From: Amphiura filiformis
Taxonomy: Eukaryota > Echinodermata > Ophiuroidea > Amphilepidida > Amphiuridae
NCBI RefSeq assembly: GCF_039555335.1
Contig: NC_092628.1
Location: forward strand, 66,419,292-66,483,291
Direction of reading: 5' to 3'
DNA: 64,000 bases
Shown here piece after piece: positions 33,301 through 41,736 of this stretch (position 1 is its first letter; each line of letters begins with the position of its first letter). The position numbers were made by a program, and so were the translations under genes. Under the pieces are notes generated by a model, which searched no databases, was not told where the DNA came from, and was given only the letters and a program-made list of their open reading frames with translations.

Positions 33301-35729
33301 GTTTGGTGTCCATGATCAATTCTTAACGTATTATTTTTTATGTGTTAAAAACCATGTGTTTGTGAGCAAGTTTCAAAACAAAAAACCAAATGTTACTATT
33401 TCCGTCAAATTTTAATTTTTTTTAAATTGTTAGTAAAGGAGTATTTCGTGATCCAAGCATCCTCCGACCGTCTTTTTATGACATTTTTTCACTAGATATC
33501 CACGAAAAAAGCTTATTCCCAAAATTTCAGTTGATTCCGATTTTGCGTAACTTACGAGTTATGCATGATTATGTGTAGGCCTATAATTGTACACTGCCCT
33601 ATAGGCCACTGTTGCAATTTCGTTCTGGTACACCAGATTCCAGAACGTAATTCAAATTTGACGATATTTTAGCTAAACGAATTTATCTGCAAGAATTTTT
33701 TTATATATAAACATTATGTAGCCAGAGGTTTCCAGTGGTATTAAAAATCTCAACTTTTTTGTTGAGAAAAGTACGGATGCCCTTTAAATGCTGAATTAAT
33801 AATTAATAAATAATTGTTGGGAAGGATTTCTGTCCATTTTAAGCATAAATAACAAGGTAAAGTAACAATTAGTGGGTTTTTAGCGGGTTCGCCGTCGGAC
33901 AAGTTTAGTTTTAGTTTTAGACACATCAGTTCTAAACTTGTCCGACGGCGAACCCGCTAAAAACCCACTAATTGTTATATGAATTCCCGTCGTAAGAGTG
34001 ATTTTACAGAGCATTTTCTTTTTCATAACATATATAAAAAAAAAATTTAAATTGTCGATAAAAATTTTTCTACAACGCAAAAGGTGGTATATTGTGGACA
34101 AATTGCTAATTTTGCCATTGAAGTGTACAGAGATTTTTGGAAATGTACACCTCTTTTCATCTCTAGGTCATACCATGGTCATACTATCAGGGCCGGATTT
34201 ACCATTGGGCCAGATGGGCCCGGGCCCAGGGCCCCCAAATTTTTCTTCCCACCACCACTATCGATCTTATACCTAAACCAAAACTGGACACTTGAACGAG
34301 TTTGGGGCCCCCAAAGTTTGGCCTGGCCCAGCCCCCCAAGGTAAATCCGGCCCTGCATACTATATAATTGAATTTGGTCAGTGATAGGCCTACTCCGCCA
34401 AATTTTGGCACAAATTTGGCACATCCCCCATAAGAAATATCACCTTACCAACATAGTCCTATTGGGGGAATTTACCACAGGATTTACGCCAAGATGCATT
34501 TCAACTTCGACTGACCAACCCTCGTAAGATACGGTCGGTTTTATTTCAGTTTAAATTAGTTATGTCAAATTGTCAATTTAATTTAATACAGGATTAAATC
34601 GACATCGGTTTCGGGGTAAGCCCGGGGGGGGGTAAGAAATTGACATCAACAGTGGCTCCGGAACCGGGGGGCCTGTGGGGGCCCGGTCCCCTCAATAATT
34701 TTGGTGAGGGGGCCCAAGTACCCTAGAGCCCCGCCAATAATCTGAGGTAAAATGCATTTCAAAGCTTCCGCGCGGGAGGGGATATACCCCACCCACCCCC
34801 TTCAGCGTTTCGCGCCTCGGAGCAGGCCAAAATTTTGACCCCCCCCATATTCAAAATCTTCCGGAGCCTCTGATCAATGTTAGTTTTTTCATTATGGCAG
34901 CGATCGCCTGTTATTATATTTTCGTGAAACAGATGGAATTTCGTACATTTGCACTGTAAAGATCAGTCCTGTAAGATTGCAAACATACTCATCTGTTGGG
35001 AAATAGTTCTTTGGCTCCTATGTTTCTATACAAATGCACAAGTGTTTGGTACAAAAACTCATACCACACAACTTGAGGTCAATTATTGTGGAGCTATTGT
35101 TGCATTGAGGTCATTGAACCATGCCATAGTACAGGTGAACGAGGCGAACGACGTCAGATCGTTATATAAAATGTGGGGTTAATTTCAGTTCAACACATTA
35201 TAAAATCAGCACATACCTAACCTATAGAAAGAATTGAGCTGAGGCCTGCATTCCATTAAAATCCTGTCTTGACCGCCCTTGAGCTATATCGCTCTATAGA
35301 TACTTTTAGCATATGGTTCTGTTTCTTTTTCCTGATGTGATACTGCAATAGCATGATAGCGGCATTTGACGTAGTTGCCGGACTTGCCGGTATTTAACAT
35401 CATGGGCAATCGTGCGCATCATATTCCTCAAAACACTAACCAAACTTCAGTTAACATGGGATACAGGCCCTGAAACAAATCCAGCTATAGGCCTACACAC
35501 ATTTGCTAAAAAGTTCTACACTCACCGAAAGTTGCTTGTTCTCTTCTGTCAAATCACTTTCATATACCCACGCTGCTTCACTCCACCTGTAGAATTCTTC
35601 TTGTGCTCTTTGATCATATTGTTGTAAAAACCTTATGGCATCTTCTTCATTATTGTTCGAAGCTACTCTACCGGTGAACAGTAAACATGTATACAACACA
35701 ATAATAAATAATTTCATCATATTGAACAT
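11775..35729 (-). CDS. Angiotensin-converting-enzyme homologue, single domain, M2 zinc dipeptidyl carboxypeptidase (13 exons)
   Basis: Exons, 5' to 3': 35729-35526, 29873-29715, 28960-28876, 21518-21372, 20697-20506, 18822-18725, 18434-18265, 17333-17110, 16173-16029, 14037-13939, 13049-12927, 12671-12487, 11869-11775. Together 1926 nt, 641 codons plus stop, no frame break, consensus splice sites throughout. Residues 1-24 are a signal peptide. HEMGH (369-373) gives two zinc histidines and the catalytic Glu; Glu397 is the third ligand. K497, H499, R508 and Y509 sit where somatic/testis ACE has its substrate- and chloride-binding Lys, His, Arg and Tyr. The C-terminus (about 625-641) is hydrophobic, so a membrane-anchored ectoenzyme is likely. 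M2 enzymes cleave dipeptides from peptide C-termini. Only one catalytic domain is present. The first ATG could also be the Met three residues later. Confidence 0.95.
11870..12486. other. ACE intron 12, no further features
   Basis: Unique-looking AT-rich sequence. Overlapping open frames on both strands (12031-12313) have no recognisable domain. Confidence 0.5.
13050..13938. other. ACE intron 10
   Basis: Includes a C-rich stretch (13270-13320, CCCCACCGCCCCCCGC-like) and a CA-rich patch near 13570. One TAGGCCTA octamer at 13812. No gene is seen. Confidence 0.5.
14776..15022. repeat. 50-bp tandem repeat, 5 copies, in ACE intron 9
   Basis: Unit from AATCATATTGGTCTCGAAGA to TTGTACGGGTACTTATAGCC, with copies beginning near 14778, 14828, 14878, 14928 and 14978. 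Units differ by only one or two bases (GATGAA or GATAAA), so expansion is recent. The flanking 14040-14775 and 15023-16028 show no gene. Confidence 0.92.
15023..16028. other. ACE intron 9, remainder
   Basis: A 139-codon plus-strand open frame (15641-16060) runs into ACE exon 9 on the opposite strand and has no recognisable domain, so it is not called. Nothing else is seen. Confidence 0.5.
16340..16680. mobile_element. Foldback element in ACE intron 8
   Basis: CTTCTCAAGACCACCAACTT (16408) pairs with AAGTTGGTGGTCTTGAGAAG (16593), and AAGTTTACTGGAACTCTGTC (16434) with GACAGAGTTCCAGTAAACTT (16566). Weaker outer pairing extends to TAGTCCGGCTGCCA and TGGCAGCCGGACTA. No coding content. Confidence 0.85.
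17110..17333 (-). CDS. ACE homologue exon 8: zinc-binding site
   Basis: Encodes [17 protein letters not shown] followed by [18 protein letters not shown], the two zinc signatures of the M2 family; the second supplies Glu397. Acceptor TTGCAG, donor GTAAGA. A 544-bp foldback element ends 84 bp upstream of this exon in transcript orientation. Confidence 0.95.
17417..17960. mobile_element. Foldback MITE in ACE intron 7
   Basis: Termini AACGAAAGGGTAAAATCACA and the inverse TGTGATATTACCATTTCGTT, both followed inward by the arm AATTGTGCCACTTTTACTA. A central hairpin pairs GCTGATGTTGATGCGTC (17833) with GACGCATTAACATCAGC (17874). It lies 84 bp from the splice acceptor of ACE exon 8. Confidence 0.85.
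18823..19494. other. ACE intron 5, right part
   Basis: No gene is seen. The two minus-strand open frames between 18983 and 19205 overlap each other and lack any domain. Confidence 0.45.
19495..19851. mobile_element. MITE family 2, copy 1 (357 bp, TTAA ends)
   Basis: Terminal inverted repeats TTAAGGTGGTACCACACC and GGTGTAGTACCACCTTAA. Subterminal parts also fold back (TATTTTTGCATTTTTCTCA against TGAGAAAAATGCAAAAATA). A second copy is at 31936-32301. Confidence 0.92.
19963..20374. mobile_element. MITE family 3, copy 1 (412 bp, TTAA ends)
   Basis: Termini TTAAAGGGAGTCTCCGGCAA and the inverse TTGCCGGAGACTTCCTTTAA. Inner inverted segments include ACACGCGATATTCAAAAT against the reverse near 20215, and AGTGCAATGACGTAATG against GACGTCATTGCACT. 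A second copy is at 36311-36726. Confidence 0.9.
20721..21257. mobile_element. hAT-type MITE with 8-bp target duplication ATTATAAA
   Basis: Termini CAGTGGCGTAACCAG and CTGGTTACGCCCCTG, flanked by ATTATAAA at 20713-20720 and again at 21258-21265. An 8-bp duplication with CAGNG ends is diagnostic of the hAT superfamily. The interior is a purine-rich tract (GGGAAGAGAAAGG-like, 20770-20970) and a CCCC/GGGG-rich block (21060-21150). It fills most of the 674-bp intron between ACE exons 4 and 5 and stops 24 bp from the exon 5 acceptor. Confidence 0.93.
21286..21331. repeat. (TGA)n microsatellite
   Basis: About 15 uninterrupted TGA/ATG triplets, 40 bp inside the intron from the ACE exon 4 donor. Open frames reading poly-Asp or poly-Ser here are artefacts. 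Confidence 0.98.
21519..22558. other. ACE intron 3, unannotated left part
   Basis: No repeat or exon recognised. Short open frames near 22065-22340 on both strands lack domains. Confidence 0.4.
22560..23375 (-). pseudogene. RTE-type LINE endonuclease fragment, split by a hAT MITE
   Basis: Minus-strand translation shows pieces of an APE-like endonuclease in order: [15 protein letters not shown] near 23370-23320, a region matching the YSG...GVA segment near 23240, then beyond the [19 protein letters not shown] and [14 protein letters not shown] (22820-22600). Frame changes and a stop are present, so it is dead. The 247-bp hAT element at 22843-23089 interrupts it; its duplication ACTCGGTT marks the exact break. 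RTE assignment rests on the NGERL-type motif and is moderately sure. Confidence 0.65.
22843..23089. mobile_element. hAT-type MITE with 8-bp target duplication ACTCGGTT
   Basis: Termini CAGCGACGTAGCTGGGA and GGCAGCTACACCACTG. ACTCGGTT flanks both sides (22835-22842 and 23090-23097). The interior is G- and C-rich runs with no coding capacity. Confidence 0.93.
23400..23545 (-). pseudogene. Short reverse-transcriptase fragment of a second LINE
   Basis: The minus strand reads [12 protein letters not shown] followed about 20 residues later by YGDDTLLV. This is the spacing of the B (GVPQGS) and C (YADD-like) motifs of a LINE reverse transcriptase, with Gly in place of the usual Ala. Only about 45 codons remain, wedged between the LINE to its right and the endonuclease fragment to its left. 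Confidence 0.55.
23612..25350 (-). pseudogene. Jockey-like LINE ORF2 fragment: reverse transcriptase and C-terminal zinc knuckle
   Basis: The reading frame starts within the RT at [14 protein letters not shown] (near 25310) and continues through [43 protein letters not shown] and [20 protein letters not shown] residues. A one-base insertion at about 24641 separates this from the YADD catalytic box and the rest of the RT, which reads on to 23678. [17 protein letters not shown] knuckle ends the protein, with a degraded tail to about 23612 followed by GAA repeats. The endonuclease half is absent (5' truncation). It lies inside ACE intron 3. Confidence 0.85.
25530..26042. mobile_element. MITE with GGGGGGCACTTCAA termini and TGGGTGAGAG repeats
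   Basis: Left end GGGGGGCACTTCAATTTGAA; right end CCAAAGTTGGAGTGCCCCCC. TAGGGCTG (25567) pairs with CAGCCCTACA (25997). The interior repeats TATGGGGTCWTTGGGTGA at least five times. No target duplication is clear because both ends sit in C/G runs. Confidence 0.7.
26115..26680 (+). pseudogene. LINE 3' end: C-terminus of ORF2 and tail
   Basis: The plus strand reads [19 protein letters not shown] and [11 protein letters not shown] (26115-26238), then in another frame [18 protein letters not shown] up to a stop at 26436. These are typical C-terminal residues of CR1/L2-like ORF2 proteins. The 3' tail has TGTAATGTAATG and GAATATGAATATG repeats (26600-26670). Confidence 0.75.
27140..27356 (+). pseudogene. 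LINE 3' tail, CR1/L2-like
   Basis: [13 protein letters not shown] precedes a stop near 27205. The 3' UTR contains AAGGCGCTATATAAAT and ends in TATTGTATTGTATTGTAT, the usual short-repeat tail of L2/CR1 elements. Confidence 0.7.
27357..27829. other. ACE intron 3, no feature
   Basis: Plus-strand open frame 27295-27525 straddles the LINE tail and has no domain. Nothing else is recognised. Confidence 0.4.
27830..28497 (+). mobile_element. MITE family 1, copy B (668 bp)
   Basis: TTAAGGGCTTGGGTATGAAC to TTAGATCCCTTAA, same orientation as copy A and very similar throughout. It lies in ACE intron 3, about 380 bp from exon 3. Confidence 0.9.
29047..29575. repeat. CCA/CAA/CAC compound microsatellite in ACE intron 2
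   Basis: Blocks of (CCA)n, (CAA)n and (CAC)n, the longest near 29462-29531, with short unique islands. Poly-His, poly-Thr and poly-Gly reading frames here are by-products of the triplet repeat. Confidence 0.95.
29990..30715. repeat. Degenerate GGGTCTTTTGGAGCTGCG repeats
   Basis: GGGTCTTTTGGAGCTGCGAAC-type phrases occur about ten times. A larger direct repeat of roughly 450 bp joins GGTGGGTATGCTCC at 30043 and 30499. Related in style to the TGGGTGACAG repeats at 25530-26042. Confidence 0.75.
30961..31866. mobile_element. Long foldback element (about 900 bp) in ACE intron 1
   Basis: The left end AATTGCAACAGAATCCATTT mirrors the right end AAATGGTTTCTGTTGCAATT. Arms of about 300 bp share, inverted, AGTAGTGGAACAGTGCCTAA and ATAAGGATTCAGAAAAAGTA-type segments, and pair AGTTATAGGGCAAAAGGTC with GACCTTTTTGCCTATAACT. 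No reading frame is recognisable. Confidence 0.85.
31936..32301. mobile_element. MITE family 2, copy 2 (366 bp)
   Basis: CTAAGGTGGTACTACACC to GGGTGTAGTCCCACCTTAA. It has the same interior as 19495-19851 plus an AATGAGGTTCATTCTAGCGG insert near 32110. Its right TTAA (32298-32301) is also the first four bases of the next MITE. Confidence 0.9.
32298..32962 (-). mobile_element. MITE family 1, copy C (665 bp), inverted relative to copies A and B
   Basis: TTAAGGGATCCAAAATGAGC to CATACCCCAGCCCTTAA. The order of internal segments is the reverse of copies A and B. Confidence 0.92.
32963..33433. other. ACE intron 1, no feature
   Basis: AT-rich sequence without repeats, exons or open frames of note. 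Confidence 0.45.
33434..33787. mobile_element. Element D, intact copy (about 354 bp)
   Basis: From TAAAGGAGTATTTCGTGATC to CGGATGCCCTTTA. A second copy at 49471-50629 shares GATATCCMCGAAAAAAGCTT, GCAATTTCGTTCTGGT-type and GTAGCCAGAGGTTTCCAGT segments but is split by an insertion. Weak terminal inversion (AAAGGRGYATTTCGTGA). Confidence 0.7.
33865..33975. mobile_element. Near-perfect 111-bp palindromic MITE, TA target
   Basis: Two arms of about 44 bp run from ACAATTAGTGGGTTTTTAGC through GGGTTCGCCGTCGGAC to AAGTTTAG and back, perfectly complementary, around a loop of about 24 bases. TA on each side (33863-33864, 33976-33977) suggests Tc1/mariner-type insertion. Confidence 0.93.
34188..34355. 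mobile_element. hAT-type MITE with 8-bp target duplication CATACTAT
   Basis: 168 bp, termini CAGGGCCGGATTTACC and GGTAAATCCGGCCCTG, perfect inverted repeats of 16 bp. CATACTAT flanks both sides (34180-34187 and 34356-34363). Confidence 0.95.
34650..34872. mobile_element. Short inverted-repeat element with CAGTGGCTCCGGAA ends
   Basis: Ends CAGTGGCTCCGGAA and TTCCGGAGCCTCTG. ATCAA directly abuts both ends (34645-34649 and 34873-34877). hAT-like ends but only a 5-bp repeat, so the superfamily is uncertain. Confidence 0.7.
34878..35520. other. ACE intron 1, 5' part
   Basis: No element or exon recognised; one TAGGCCTA at 35488. Candidate regulatory content cannot be judged. Confidence 0.4.
35526..35729 (-). 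CDS. ACE homologue exon 1: start codon and signal peptide
   Basis: Starts [18 protein letters not shown], a basic-then-hydrophobic signal peptide with likely cleavage near Ala-Ser 24. It continues into the first helix ([19 protein letters not shown]), which matches the N-terminal helix of ACE. It ends in phase 0 at a GTGAG donor. The following intron, about 5.65 kb, is the second longest in the gene. Confidence 0.92.
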
Positions 35730-36310
35730 GATTCAATTACACCGCTGATATTCCCCGCTGATATTCCTTTTTACTGAAAAGCTTAGTTTTCTTCCACCTT
35801 CTCAGACGTTCTCTTTGAGCTTCTCATAAAATCCTATAGGTTTGCCAGGGTGTGCCAGAGATCGGTCGTTTCGAAAGTAAAGCACAAACTGACTCTGATT
35901 CAACCGCATCAGCAGGCGACAACTTCACTGATTGTATCACTGGTATGGTATTCAAAATTAAAATCAATTGAATATTTGCAGCACGTTCACAGAATGTTCC
36001 ACACGGTACGGGGCTCGGGACGGGGCTCCACATGTACATGTCAAGTGCAAGAAAAATATAAAACAACATATAGCAGCTATACTATATATAAATAATTACA
36101 TCATGCCTTAGTATGATTTTGCACCCGCACTACCCGATATCCACTTTGCTTTGCTTTGCCAGGGCTATGATCATCAGATATGAATTGAAGATAGCCCCAC
36201 TCCTGCTCTGGATCTGCCCGTACATCCAGGGGGCCCCAACACCCAAAAAAAAAAGAGAAGAGGAAAGAACGGAAAAGAGAAGAGGAAAGGGAAAAAAAGA
36301 GGAACGAAAT
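35730..36310. other. Upstream flank of the ACE homologue
   Basis: Would contain the 5' UTR or promoter (transcription runs leftward). No TATA box with convincing spacing was found. A purine-rich AAAAGAGAAGAGG tract lies at 36245-36310. Confidence 0.35.
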
Positions 36311-36726
36311 GAGGGGGTCTCCGGCAAGCAAAACATTATGTCTTATATGTTAGAAAAGTAATTATCAAGCACGAATCACATAATTTTATTCAAAACAAGC
36401 TCATATTGACCACAAAAACGAATAAAAATAGTCAGACCTCAACACGCGATATTCAAAATTGACGCCCCGAAACTTGTCTAAGTGCAATGACGTAATGGTT
36501 ATTTGTGCTCAATCGTCGCCAGCCTTCATTGTATTACTGGGACGTCATTGCACTCAACAATTTCGGCGCCCGGGAATTTTGAATATCGCGTGTTGAGAGA
36601 CGGATGTTTTTATTCGTTTTATGGTCACTATGAGTTTGTTTTAAATAAAACCACGTGATTCGTGCTTGATAATTATTTTTCTTACATATAAGGAATAACG
36701 TTGTGATTGCCGGAGACCCCCTTTAA
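36311..36726. mobile_element. MITE family 3, copy 2
   Basis: GGGGGTCTCCGGCAAGC to TTGCCGGAGACCCCCTTTAA; interior matches 19963-20374. The left TTAA is lost where the element meets the purine-rich tract. Confidence 0.88.
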
Positions 36727-37640
36727 TGAGTGTAAGCTAGTGTATATAGGCTATACGCAGGGCCTGTCATATTTTACAATTTTTCAGTTGTGCGTCCCTC
36801 CCCCCCTTATTTTTCTTATAAAAGTGTAAAAATGATGCACAACATGGCTTCAATTGAACCTTCATTTTCCACAATTTTCCAACTTCGGAGAGGGATCATC
36901 CCCTCATTTATCCCCCTCAGACACCCTGACTTAGGCCTGTATGGATAAAGAAGTAACCGTTTTTGTTTCTCTTTTGGACAACCGTACAATTAATGTTCAA
37001 TAATTGCAGAAATAGTGAAATGTGTAATCAGACTGGTTGTCCACGTATAGGCCTACATGGTTTTAATTATTGTGCCTTCACTTTCACACATTTTCTCAAC
37101 TTTTTACAACTACAGACATCCACTGTGTCACGAAAGCGGCCATTTATTACATCTTTTTTTCTCAAATTTGCCCCCCCCCCCCGACTGCTCTAGATCCGCC
37201 ACTGCGTACATGTAACTATTAAAACAGAGATTCCAAGAAAAATACACTATTCGCTAAATCAGTGATCTACTGATCGTGATCATGGTGATCGGTCCAGATG
37301 GTGCTCCTTGGTCTGTCAAATGCACAGGCTGCCAATCTGGTGCTCTTCTTTACATCCCGGGCTTTACATCTTCTCTATACTGGAACACTACAGTAGTGTT
37401 CATTACTGTGCTCCCTACTGCCAAAGAAAACAAAATCATCCACTTTGTCTTTCATTGAGTGTGATGTCCCGTGGGTCATCTTTTTTCTTTCTTTTTTATA
37501 AAATGCTAGAGTGAACAATTATTATAGCCCATGAGGACTGACACAAGTCAAGAACTTATATAGGCACCTAGGCACTATAACAGACAACCACATGGGCCAA
37601 TCAGTGGTTCACAGCAGCTTATGAACAACAAACGACAAGA
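36727..37640. other. Intergenic stretch
   Basis: No gene. C-run at 37170-37183 followed by GACTGCTCTAGATCCGCCACTG, a lone hAT-like terminus (CAGTGGCGGATCTAG inverted) with no partner found. TAGGCCTA at 37048. Confidence 0.4.
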
Positions 37641-37685
37641 GTAGGGCCTAAAGGGGCACAGTAACTTCCCGGAGTAAAGTTAGCA

Positions 37686-40420
37686 TCAGACACATAAAAT
37701 GAGATGCTTATGTACTCTGCTCTTGAAGGATGGTGTGCCGTTGTCAGTTACGTCTCCGACTACTCCATCTGGTAGGCTATTCCAAACGTGAACTACAGTG
37801 TGGATGAAGGTCCTGCCAGTAGATATGGACGGTTCTTGAAACTGGTACTGTGAGAGCATGGCAAGGCATGGACAAGCTGGAGCGGGTAGCTCTTTTGACT
37901 ACAAATGGCTTTGGTAGCAGTGCCTTCAGATCTGGTGGGCACAAGCCATGCGTTTTGTAGAGGGCTGTTGCTGCAGCGACTTGACGTCTGGAGAGATGTG
38001 ATGTTCAGCTCTGTAATCGCTTCCTCATCGCTCACACCTATGATTCGAAGGGCCTTCCTCTGGATAGAGTCTAATAATCCTAGAGTGGTGGCGCTGGCAC
38101 TCATCCAAGACAGTGAGACGTGTAAACGGTTAGCTAACGGTCGCTCTACCTCTCACATCAGGCAAGTTTGTTTGCAACTCTCCTCAGAGAGCCCAGCGTC
38201 TGTCCTACTCTGGATAAGACGTTGGAGATTTGCTTTATCCAGGTCAGCTTGCTGTCAACTGTGACTCTCAGGATCTCCAGCTCCTCCTTCTCAGCCCGTT
38301 TGGTAGTACCAAACAGAAGATCTAGTTTGGTTGGATTCCTCTTCCTGGATATTGTCATTGCCTTACATTTTAATGGCTCGAAGGTCACCTTCCATTTGTC
38401 TTCCCAGATCCTCTGTTTGGGCTAGCAGTAACAGCTTCAGGGTTGCCTCTAGATGTAATCTCGCAAAACAAGGTGGAATCATCTGCTTAGAGGTATCTAG
38501 TTTTCACACTCATCATCCAGGTCATCAATGAAGACAGAGAATAAAAGTTGGCCCAATATTGACCCCTGGGGGACTGATGCATTGATGGAGGAAGTACTTG
38601 ATGACCGGCCAGCTAAGACATCTTTGATGGAACGATCTGTCAGGTAGCTCCTAATCCAAGTGAGCAGCTTGCCGGATACTCCTTTTGCCATGAGGTTCGA
38701 GCAAAGGCCATTATGCCAGACCTTGTCAAATGTTCCTTTGATGTCCAGGGCAATCAGGCGCACTTCGTTGCCTCTGTCCAGGGAGTTGGGCCACCCTTGA
38801 GTCAGAATGGTGAGGATGTCAGCTGTGTTGTGGTGTGGCCTAAATCCAAACTATCTATCTGAAATCAGTTGGTTTCCAAGGAGGTACTTCTGAGGGTGGT
38901 TCTGTATAACAGCCTCCATGACCTTGCTGATGATGCAGAGCAGAGAGATGGGCGGTACATAGATGGATAAGACTTCGAATTTGTCTTCTGAATAGGGATG
39001 AAAGATGCAGTCTTTCATTGGCTTGGAAAAACTCCCTTGGAGAAGCAAAGCTCAAACAGCAGGCTGAGTGGTCTTGCCAGTTCTGCGCTGCACTCCTTCA
39101 GGGCTCTTGCAGGGATTCCGTCAGGACCAGTAGCTTTATCTGGCAAGTTTGGATCCAGATTCCTGAGAAATTTCCTAACATCTTTGACCTTGAAGGCTAT
39201 CTTTTCCATTGAGCACCTTGCTGAATGCTGAACTTCAGGAGTAGATTCTGCTGCGCTGGCAAGCTGACATTTAGCAGCAAAGGTTTGGCAGAATTTTTCA
39301 GCTTTGTTTTTTGATATTTAGACTTGGCAGTCATATCAACTCTGGTGGACTTACCAGCTAAGGTGTTAACAGTGTTCCGCCATTTCTTGCTGCTGAGACT
39401 GCCATCTGAGAGTTCTTTCCTCAACTTGCTGATATAGCTCTTTCTATACCTTCTCTGCACGATTATACTCTAGCTTTGGTAAACTTATCTTTGTATGGTG
39501 TTATTCTTTTTTCAGCTTCCTGAATAATCGGCGCTTCTTGATTGCTGCAATGGTCATCAAACCATACCGTGTCTCCAGTCTTCTTGATAACAAGCTGTGC
39601 TGGAATGAAAATCTCCATAGCATCACTGATGATAGTGGTGAAGTTGCTGCAAGCTTCTTCTGGGTCATCAGATTGGAGCGCAAGAGACCAGTCTGCAGAT
39701 GCGAGGAAACCTCTCATTCCCCATGCAATAGTCGTCCTTGTCGTACTGCCACACTTTGCGCTTGTATATAGGGTTTATCTCTGTATAGCGGTACGTTCAG
39801 TTTAAAATGAACTGGACCGTGGTCTGAACAACCTAGTCTTGCATGTACTGTACAGGTGGCATCAAGATCAGTGATGACCAAGTCAAGAATCTGGTCTTCC
39901 CGGGTAGGTTCTTTGACAAATTGTGTTAGACCAAGAGCTTTACACGTGTGCGACGTCCAGCAGCATCTGTTGTACGGCTGCCAAGCCATTCTTCGTGGTG
40001 GACATTGAAGTCGCCAAGAAGAACTATACTGATTGTGCATTGAATTCAGAGAGCTTTGACAAGGTGGTGGAGCTGATGATATCACTGTTAGCACTAGGTG
40101 GTCTATAGACAGCAGCAAAGAATATTTTCTGTGACTTCATTGTCACTGAGAACCACATCAGCTCCAAGTCCTCTGGATCAAGAGCATTGTCATGATAATA
40201 TGGCGATACCCTCCAGGCAATAGATGGCGATCCCTCCCCTGTTGGATGTATTTCTGTCTCTACGACAGCTGAGGGAGTATCCTGGTATATTTATGCAGTC
40301 AGCACCATCATTCACCATCCAAGAAGGTTTCCACGATGACAATATAATGGATGGCTTTAAATGGATGTTCTCAAACATTTCCATATGCATCTCTCCAGAT
40401 GGCATACCTGAATACAAGTA
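37686..40420 (-). pseudogene. CR1/Jockey-like LINE ORF2, nearly full length but degenerate
   Basis: Minus-strand pieces in order: endonuclease (NIPGYSLSCRRDRNTSNRGG; LLGDFNVHHEEWLGS; EPTREDQILDLVITD; CSDHGPVHF), linker (WFDDHC), RT start (DKATGPDGIPARALKECS), RT middle (ALDIKGTFDKVWHNGL; SVPQGSILGQLLFSVFIDDL), ADDSTLF near 38475, and a C-terminus (HTVVHVWNSLPDGVV) ending at a stop near 37686. At least seven frame changes or stops break it. Residues match CR1/Jockey-group elements; the exact clade is not decided. Confidence 0.85.
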
Positions 40421-40429
40421 GGCCTATCA

Positions 40430-40700
40430 GGTTTCGAAAAGCTTCCTGAAAGTCAATAAAATTCCAGTAGATTGGTACTCGGGTTTGACAGATTCCCCTT
40501 GCCTTTTCTATAATTTGTCGCACAACACTAAACACAGCATTCGTAGGTAATGGTGTACTGGAACTTTGTAATTTGCACGACTCACGTGGTCGTCCATATA
40601 GCGTCATTGATACGGTTTAGGACCTCCAGTAGACTCCGTATCTTTCCTGTTCTCGATCAGCTGCGGCGGAACGAGTTTGAAAGTGAATGAAATATATTAT
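40430..40700 (-). pseudogene. RTE-like LINE reverse-transcriptase fragment
   Basis: The minus strand reads NAVFSVVRQIIEKARGICQT then NFIDFQEAFRN, the RT block containing the first catalytic Asp of RTE-type elements. It abuts the 5' end of the CR1/Jockey-like element, so the latter may have inserted into it. Stops lie upstream. Confidence 0.65.
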
Positions 40701-41736
40701 CTCTCAATTTCTCCTAATTCTCAGCAAAGACTTGGTGGGGAGGCTGATGGCAAACATATTTCTTTAGCGTTTATTGCAATGCGAAGAAAATTTGAGCATT
40801 TCAGTAAAGTGTTCTGAAATTATTTATCAAATAATTTGCTCAAAAAACTTGAAAAATGTCTCATTTCCCATTGGAAACGTTCAACTTTTTAGTTCCCAAA
40901 ACTATTAGCAAAGAAATCCAATGTATTTGCAATATTTTCTTGATTTTCTTGATAATCATATTTGTAGCCTACTTTGAAGAGATATGAAATTCTATGATAA
41001 CAAGTGCCAGTATTTCTTAGACCAACCCAGATGTTGCATGTTGCTGATCATCTTTAATGTTATATTAATTAATAGATCTGTGTACACTAAGTGCTATCAT
41101 TTTTTTCAAACAAAAGCACTGAAAACCAAAACTTGCCCATGTTAAAATTGATCTTAGAGGGTCTCAATGCGCGCGTTTTTGGGTTTTGAAGAGGAAAACT
41201 TTTTTGGCCCCCCCCCTTTCCTACCACCTAAAACTTTTTGGTCCCCCCTCTTTTAAGGTCCAAAACTTTTTGGCCCCCTCCTTTTACCAGCCCCCCACCA
41301 AAGTATTTCTGAACACTCCCTAAAAGGATTTATAATCATGTTATTTGAAAGTAGATCAAAGTTTTTGGGAAGAAAACATTTTTCATTTTGCTATACGGTG
41401 AGTGAAGATAGGTAGAAAAGTCCGAAATTTTAATAAAATTTCCTGTGTTAAAAAGACCTTTTGAAAAGTGGTGTGAGCAGATGCACCAAAGTTTTCTGAT
41501 TTAAGACAGGGGCATTGGTCATTGCTACAAGCCTGTTCAAAGGGAGTCTATCCCGAGGCACATGATGCATATCCCTTATGGAAGTGCCCCCCCACCCCCG
41601 GACTAAATGTAATGCAGTCAACTGCTGAAATATAAATTGATGACACCAGATCCCATGCCCCACCCAGTCCAGATCCAGAACCCGGAGGGGGTTCTCCCTG
41701 GTTGAAGGTATACGGGGATGTGCCACGGTTTTGGGG
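40701..41736. other. Intergenic stretch
   Basis: Poly-C/T runs with AAACTTTTTGGYCCCCC repeats at 41195-41290 and a C-rich patch at 41577-41600. A minus-strand open frame at 41448-41726 is not recognised and shares CCGGATCCAGAACC-like repeat sequence with 46970. No gene is called. Confidence 0.4.

Noticed and set aside
37170..37206. hAT element end
   Set aside because: Only one terminus-like sequence (CCGCCACTG); no partner or target duplication could be found.
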